This document shows, piece by piece, positions 31,083-34,019 of a stretch of 34,019 nt of DNA. The position numbers and the translations under genes were made by a program. Below the pieces are notes generated by a model, which was not told the origin of the DNA, ran no database searches, and was given only the letters and a program-made list of their open reading frames with translations. Origin of the DNA: an uncultured Bacteroidota bacterium. GTDB lineage: Bacteria; Bacteroidota; Bacteroidia; Chitinophagales; Chitinophagaceae. The stretch lies in assembly GCA_903938445.1 (NCBI GenBank), contig CAJADG010000092.1, forward strand, positions 1 through 34,019, in the 5' to 3' direction. Position 1 is the stretch's first letter. Every line of letters starts with the position of its first letter.

Positions 31083-32672
31083 ATGAAGTACGAGAAAGAA
31101 ATTAATAGGCGTAAAACTTTTGCCATCATCTCTCACCCGGATGCTGGTAAAACTACTTTGACCGAGAAGTTATTGTTGTTTGGTGGCGCCATTCAAACTG
31201 CCGGTGCTGTTAAAAGCAACAAGATTAAAAAACATGCTACTTCGGATTTCATGGAAATAGAACGTCAAAGAGGTATCTCGGTGGCCACATCGGTAATGTC
31301 TTTTGAGTATAAGGGCAACTTGATTAATTTATTGGATACGCCGGGTCACAAGGACTTTGCAGAAGATACCTACAGAACTTTAACGGCAGTGGATAGTGTT
31401 ATTTTAGTGATTGATAGTGTGAATGGGGTAGAGCCACAAACGCGTAGATTGATGGAAGTGTGTAGTATGCGTGCCACTCCAGTAATTGTGTTCATCAATA
31501 AAATGGACCGTGATGGTAAAAACAGATTTGATTTATTAGAAGAGATTGAAGCGGAATTAAAAATATCCTTACACCCAATGACCTGGCCCATTAATAGTGG
31601 TAAGGAATTTAAAGGGGTCTATAATTTGCATGATAAAAGTTTACGTTTATTTACGGCAAGCACCAAGGCGGATGACGAGGATGTAGTTGCCATTGAAGAT
31701 TTATCAAGTCCAGTATTGCAACAAAAAGTGGGAGACCGTGATGCCGAATTATTAAGAGAAGATGTAGAATTAATTGATGGAGTTTATGGAGCATTACATC
31801 CCACGGATTATTTAGAGGGTAAAATTGCGCCTGTATTTTTTGGATCTGCTGTGAATAATTTTGGGGTACAAGAAATGCTAGACACTTTTATTCAAATTGC
31901 ACCCACTCCCCGTGATCGTGAAACGAGCTTACGTAAAGTGCAAGCAGGTGAAGATAAATTCAGCGGATTTATTTTTAAGATTCATGCTAACTTAGATCCT
32001 AAACATAGAGACCGTATTGCTTTTATGCGTGTGTGTAGTGGTAAGTTTGAAAGAAACAAATATTACAAACACGTGCGATTAGAAAAGGACGTTCGTTTTA
32101 CCAATCCCTATACATTTTTAGCGCGTAGTAAGGATATTGTGGATGATGCTTTCCCTGGTGATGTGGTGGGTTTGTTTGATACCGGTAATTTTAAAATCGG
32201 CGATACTTTAACAGAGGGTGAAAAATTTTATTTTACAGGAATTCCCACTTTCTCTCCTGAGATATTTAAAGAACTAGTGAATAAGGATCCAATGAAAACC
32301 AAACAATTGGAAAAAGGGATTCAACAGTTAACCGACGAAGGAGTAGCACAGTTATTTACGCAGTTTGGGGGTAACAAAAAAATTATTGGTTGTGTGGGTG
32401 ATTTGCAATTTGAAGTGATACAATATCGTTTATTACAAGAATATGGAGCAGCTTGTGAATTTAGAACGCTTCCCTATTACAAAGCATGTTGGTTAACATC
32501 CGCTGACAAAAATAAATTGAATGATTTCTTAAGGTTCAAACAGCAAAATGCAGCAGAGGATAAGGATGGCGCACCAGTGTATTTGGCACAGAGTGAGTGG
32601 TTCTTAAATACAGAAATCACGAATAACCCAGATATTACTTTCCATTTCACCAACGAGGTAAACAAAGGCTAA
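31083..32672 (+). CDS. prfC: Peptide chain release factor 3 (RF3)
   Basis: A 529-residue translational GTPase that recycles RF1/RF2 from the ribosome after peptide release. The G1 P-loop SHPDAGKTT is at 17-25, the switch region [12 protein letters not shown] follows, G3 is DTPGHKDF and G4 is NKMDRDG. Domain II ([18 protein letters not shown] and [17 protein letters not shown]) and the C-terminal domain ([30 protein letters not shown]) follow the RF3 order rather than EF-G, and the length is typical. The ATG at 31083 starts just before the conserved N-terminal [13 protein letters not shown]. rimO lies 45 nt downstream on the same strand, with only a weak hairpin between them, so they may be co-transcribed. 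Confidence 0.96.
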   Translation: MKYEKEINRRKTFAIISHPDAGKTTLTEKLLLFGGAIQTAGAVKSNKIKKHATSDFMEIERQRGISVATSVMSFEYKGNLINLLDTPGHKDFAEDTYRTLTAVDSVILVIDSVNGVEPQTRRLMEVCSMRATPVIVFINKMDRDGKNRFDLLEEIEAELKISLHPMTWPINSGKEFKGVYNLHDKSLRLFTASTKADDEDVVAIEDLSSPVLQQKVGDRDAELLREDVELIDGVYGALHPTDYLEGKIAPVFFGSAVNNFGVQEMLDTFIQIAPTPRDRETSLRKVQAGEDKFSGFIFKIHANLDPKHRDRIAFMRVCSGKFERNKYYKHVRLEKDVRFTNPYTFLARSKDIVDDAFPGDVVGLFDTGNFKIGDTLTEGEKFYFTGIPTFSPEIFKELVNKDPMKTKQLEKGIQQLTDEGVAQLFTQFGGNKKIIGCVGDLQFEVIQYRLLQEYGAACEFRTLPYYKACWLTSADKNKLNDFLRFKQQNAAEDKDGAPVYLAQSEWFLNTEITNNPDITFHFTNEVNKG

Positions 32673-32717
32673 GCTAAAATGTAGCCATGATCAAAAGGCT
32701 ACTTTAAAAAATATATT

Positions 32718-34019
32718 ATGAAGTCAAAATCTTTAAAACAGAACAAAGTAAATATTATCACCTTAGGTTGTAGTAAAAACCTTGTGGATAGTGAAATGTT
32801 AAGTGGTCAATTGGCTGCCAATGATATTGATGTAGTGCATGAAAATAAAAAACTAGATCATAATATTGTGGTAGTGAATACCTGCGGTTTTATTGATAAG
32901 GCGAAAGAGGAGAGTGTGAACACCATTTTGGATCAGGTGGCATTAAAGCAAAAAGGAAAACTAGATAAAGTATATGTGACAGGCTGTTTGAGTGAAAGAT
33001 ACCGTGGTGATTTAGCTGCCGAAATTCCAGAGGTAGATGCCTGGTTTGGAACGATGGAACTTCCCTTAATGTTAAACCAATTAAATGCCGATTATAAAGC
33101 AGAATTATTGGGAGAGCGTTTATTGAGTACTCCACAACATTATGCTTATTTAAAAATTAGTGAAGGTTGTAACCGTACCTGTGCTTTTTGTGCGATTCCT
33201 TTAATGCGTGGTCAACACGTTAGTAAAACCATTGAGCAATTGGTAGAAGAAGCGAAAGGATTAGTGAAAAAAGGAGTTAAGGAAGTCATGTTAATCGCGC
33301 AGGAATTAACGTATTACGGATTGGATATTTATAAAGAGCGTGCATTACCTCAATTGTTAAATGCATTAGCTGATGTGGAAGGTTTGGAGTGGATTCGTTT
33401 ACACTATGCTTATCCAAGCAAATTCCCATTAGAAGTGTTGGATGTAATGCGTGAGCGTGATAATATTTGTAAATACATTGATATTCCTTTACAACATGCA
33501 AGTAATAATATGCTTAAAGCCATGCGTCGTAATATTACACGTGAGGAAATGAGTGAATTGATTGCAGAAATCAGAAAACGCGTACCAGGTATTGCTATCC
33601 GAACTACTTTAATTACAGGTTTCCCTGGTGAAACCTTAGAGGACGTGGAAGAGTTAAAGGAATTCTTACAAGAACATAAATTTGACCGTGTTGGTATTTT
33701 CACCTACAGCCATGAGGAAAACACAAGTGCATATGACTTAGTAGATGATGTGCCTGCCGAAGAAAAACAACGTCGTGCCGAAGAAATCATGGAAGTGCAG
33801 CAAGAAATTAGCTTAGCCATTAACCAAGCGAAAGAAGGTCAAATTCTTAAAGTGATCATTGATAAAAAAGAAGCCGGCCGTTGGTTGGGACGTACTCAAT
33901 TTGATAGTGTTGAAGTTGACAATGAAGTAGTCATTAACACCACTAAGCGTCTTAAATCGGGCGATATGGTGATGGTTAAAATTACAAAGGCCTATGACTA
34001 CGACTTAGAGGGTGAATTG
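32718..34019 (+). CDS. rimO: Ribosomal protein S12 methylthiotransferase RimO (3' end cut by window)
   Basis: 434 codons are open from the ATG at 32718 to the window edge with no stop; RimO is usually about 430-440 residues, so only the last few are missing. It is a radical-SAM enzyme that adds a methylthio group to an aspartate of ribosomal protein S12. The N-terminal MTTase domain binds a 4Fe-4S cluster through Cys18 (TLGCSKNLVDSE), Cys56 (NTCGFID) and Cys90 (TGCLSER). The radical-SAM CxxxCxxC is Cys151/155/158 in GCNRTCAFCAIP, followed by RGQHVSK. DIPLQHAS and the TGFPGE motif support RimO over MiaB, and a C-terminal TRAM domain begins about residue 370. It follows prfC by 45 nt. Confidence 0.95.
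   Translation, partial: MKSKSLKQNKVNIITLGCSKNLVDSEMLSGQLAANDIDVVHENKKLDHNIVVVNTCGFIDKAKEESVNTILDQVALKQKGKLDKVYVTGCLSERYRGDLAAEIPEVDAWFGTMELPLMLNQLNADYKAELLGERLLSTPQHYAYLKISEGCNRTCAFCAIPLMRGQHVSKTIEQLVEEAKGLVKKGVKEVMLIAQELTYYGLDIYKERALPQLLNALADVEGLEWIRLHYAYPSKFPLEVLDVMRERDNICKYIDIPLQHASNNMLKAMRRNITREEMSELIAEIRKRVPGIAIRTTLITGFPGETLEDVEELKEFLQEHKFDRVGIFTYSHEENTSAYDLVDDVPAEEKQRRAEEIMEVQQEISLAINQAKEGQILKVIIDKKEAGRWLGRTQFDSVEVDNEVVINTTKRLKSGDMVMVKITKAYDYDLEGEL

Noticed and set aside
32681..32702. GTAGCC/GGCTAC hairpin between prfC and rimO
   Set aside because: A 6-bp stem with a 10-nt loop and only three T after it; too weak for a terminator call.

Overview
The window is AT-rich and looks like a chromosome segment from a Bacteroidota bacterium, perhaps in or near the Chitinophagaceae, although the genus cannot be fixed from sequence alone. 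Three things point there. Two giant secreted proteins carry type IX secretion (T9SS) C-terminal sorting domains. Several genes have the Bacteroidota -7 promoter box TAnnTTTG, in two cases with a well-spaced -33 TTTG. The small lipoprotein and outer-membrane barrel genes are also of Bacteroidota style.

Layout: (1) 146-12277 holds an 11.7-kb gene for a 3898-residue T9SS cargo protein, followed 3 nt later by a small lipoprotein gene and a strong terminator. (2) 12360-20675 is ordinary chromosome: a Bcr/CflA-type MFS exporter, an outer-membrane barrel on the minus strand, a fused FAD / iron-sulfur 2-hydroxyacid dehydrogenase, a secreted type-B carboxylesterase, and a minus-strand pair made of an SRAP (YedK/HMCES) DNA-protein crosslink protein and a second outer-membrane barrel. 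(3) 20964-27467 encodes a second giant T9SS cargo (2167 residues), related to the first. (4) 27468-34019 holds a terminator, a GC-richer intergenic patch, tRNA-Lys(UUU) on the minus strand with its own promoter and terminator, then on the plus strand a short-chain dehydrogenase, a divergent SAM-hydroxide-adenosyltransferase-fold protein, dihydrolipoyl dehydrogenase, peptide chain release factor 3 and a RimO gene cut off by the window end.

The two giants are the most unusual content. Both have a Sec signal peptide, parallel beta-helix modules closing on a D-[LI]-G-A-x-E motif, fibronectin-III-like linkers and a very similar C-terminal sorting domain. Between these shared parts they carry different propellers. 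The first has three blocks of calcium-binding FG-GAP/VCBS repeats (about 6, 7 and 7), each set apart by an FnIII-like domain. The second has a PKD domain and a PQQ/YncE-like propeller of 7-8 repeats. They are best read as modular cell-surface or secreted proteins of unknown ligand. I found no defence system, CRISPR array, integrase, insertion sequence or biosynthetic cluster. The other points of note are a SAM-hydrolase-fold protein that appears to lack the family's Asp-Arg-His triad, and promoter boxes that move several start codons and suggest a leaderless or nearly leaderless mRNA for the MFS gene. There is no gene-free stretch longer than 300 bases; the longest, 20676-20963, holds only a weak promoter candidate.
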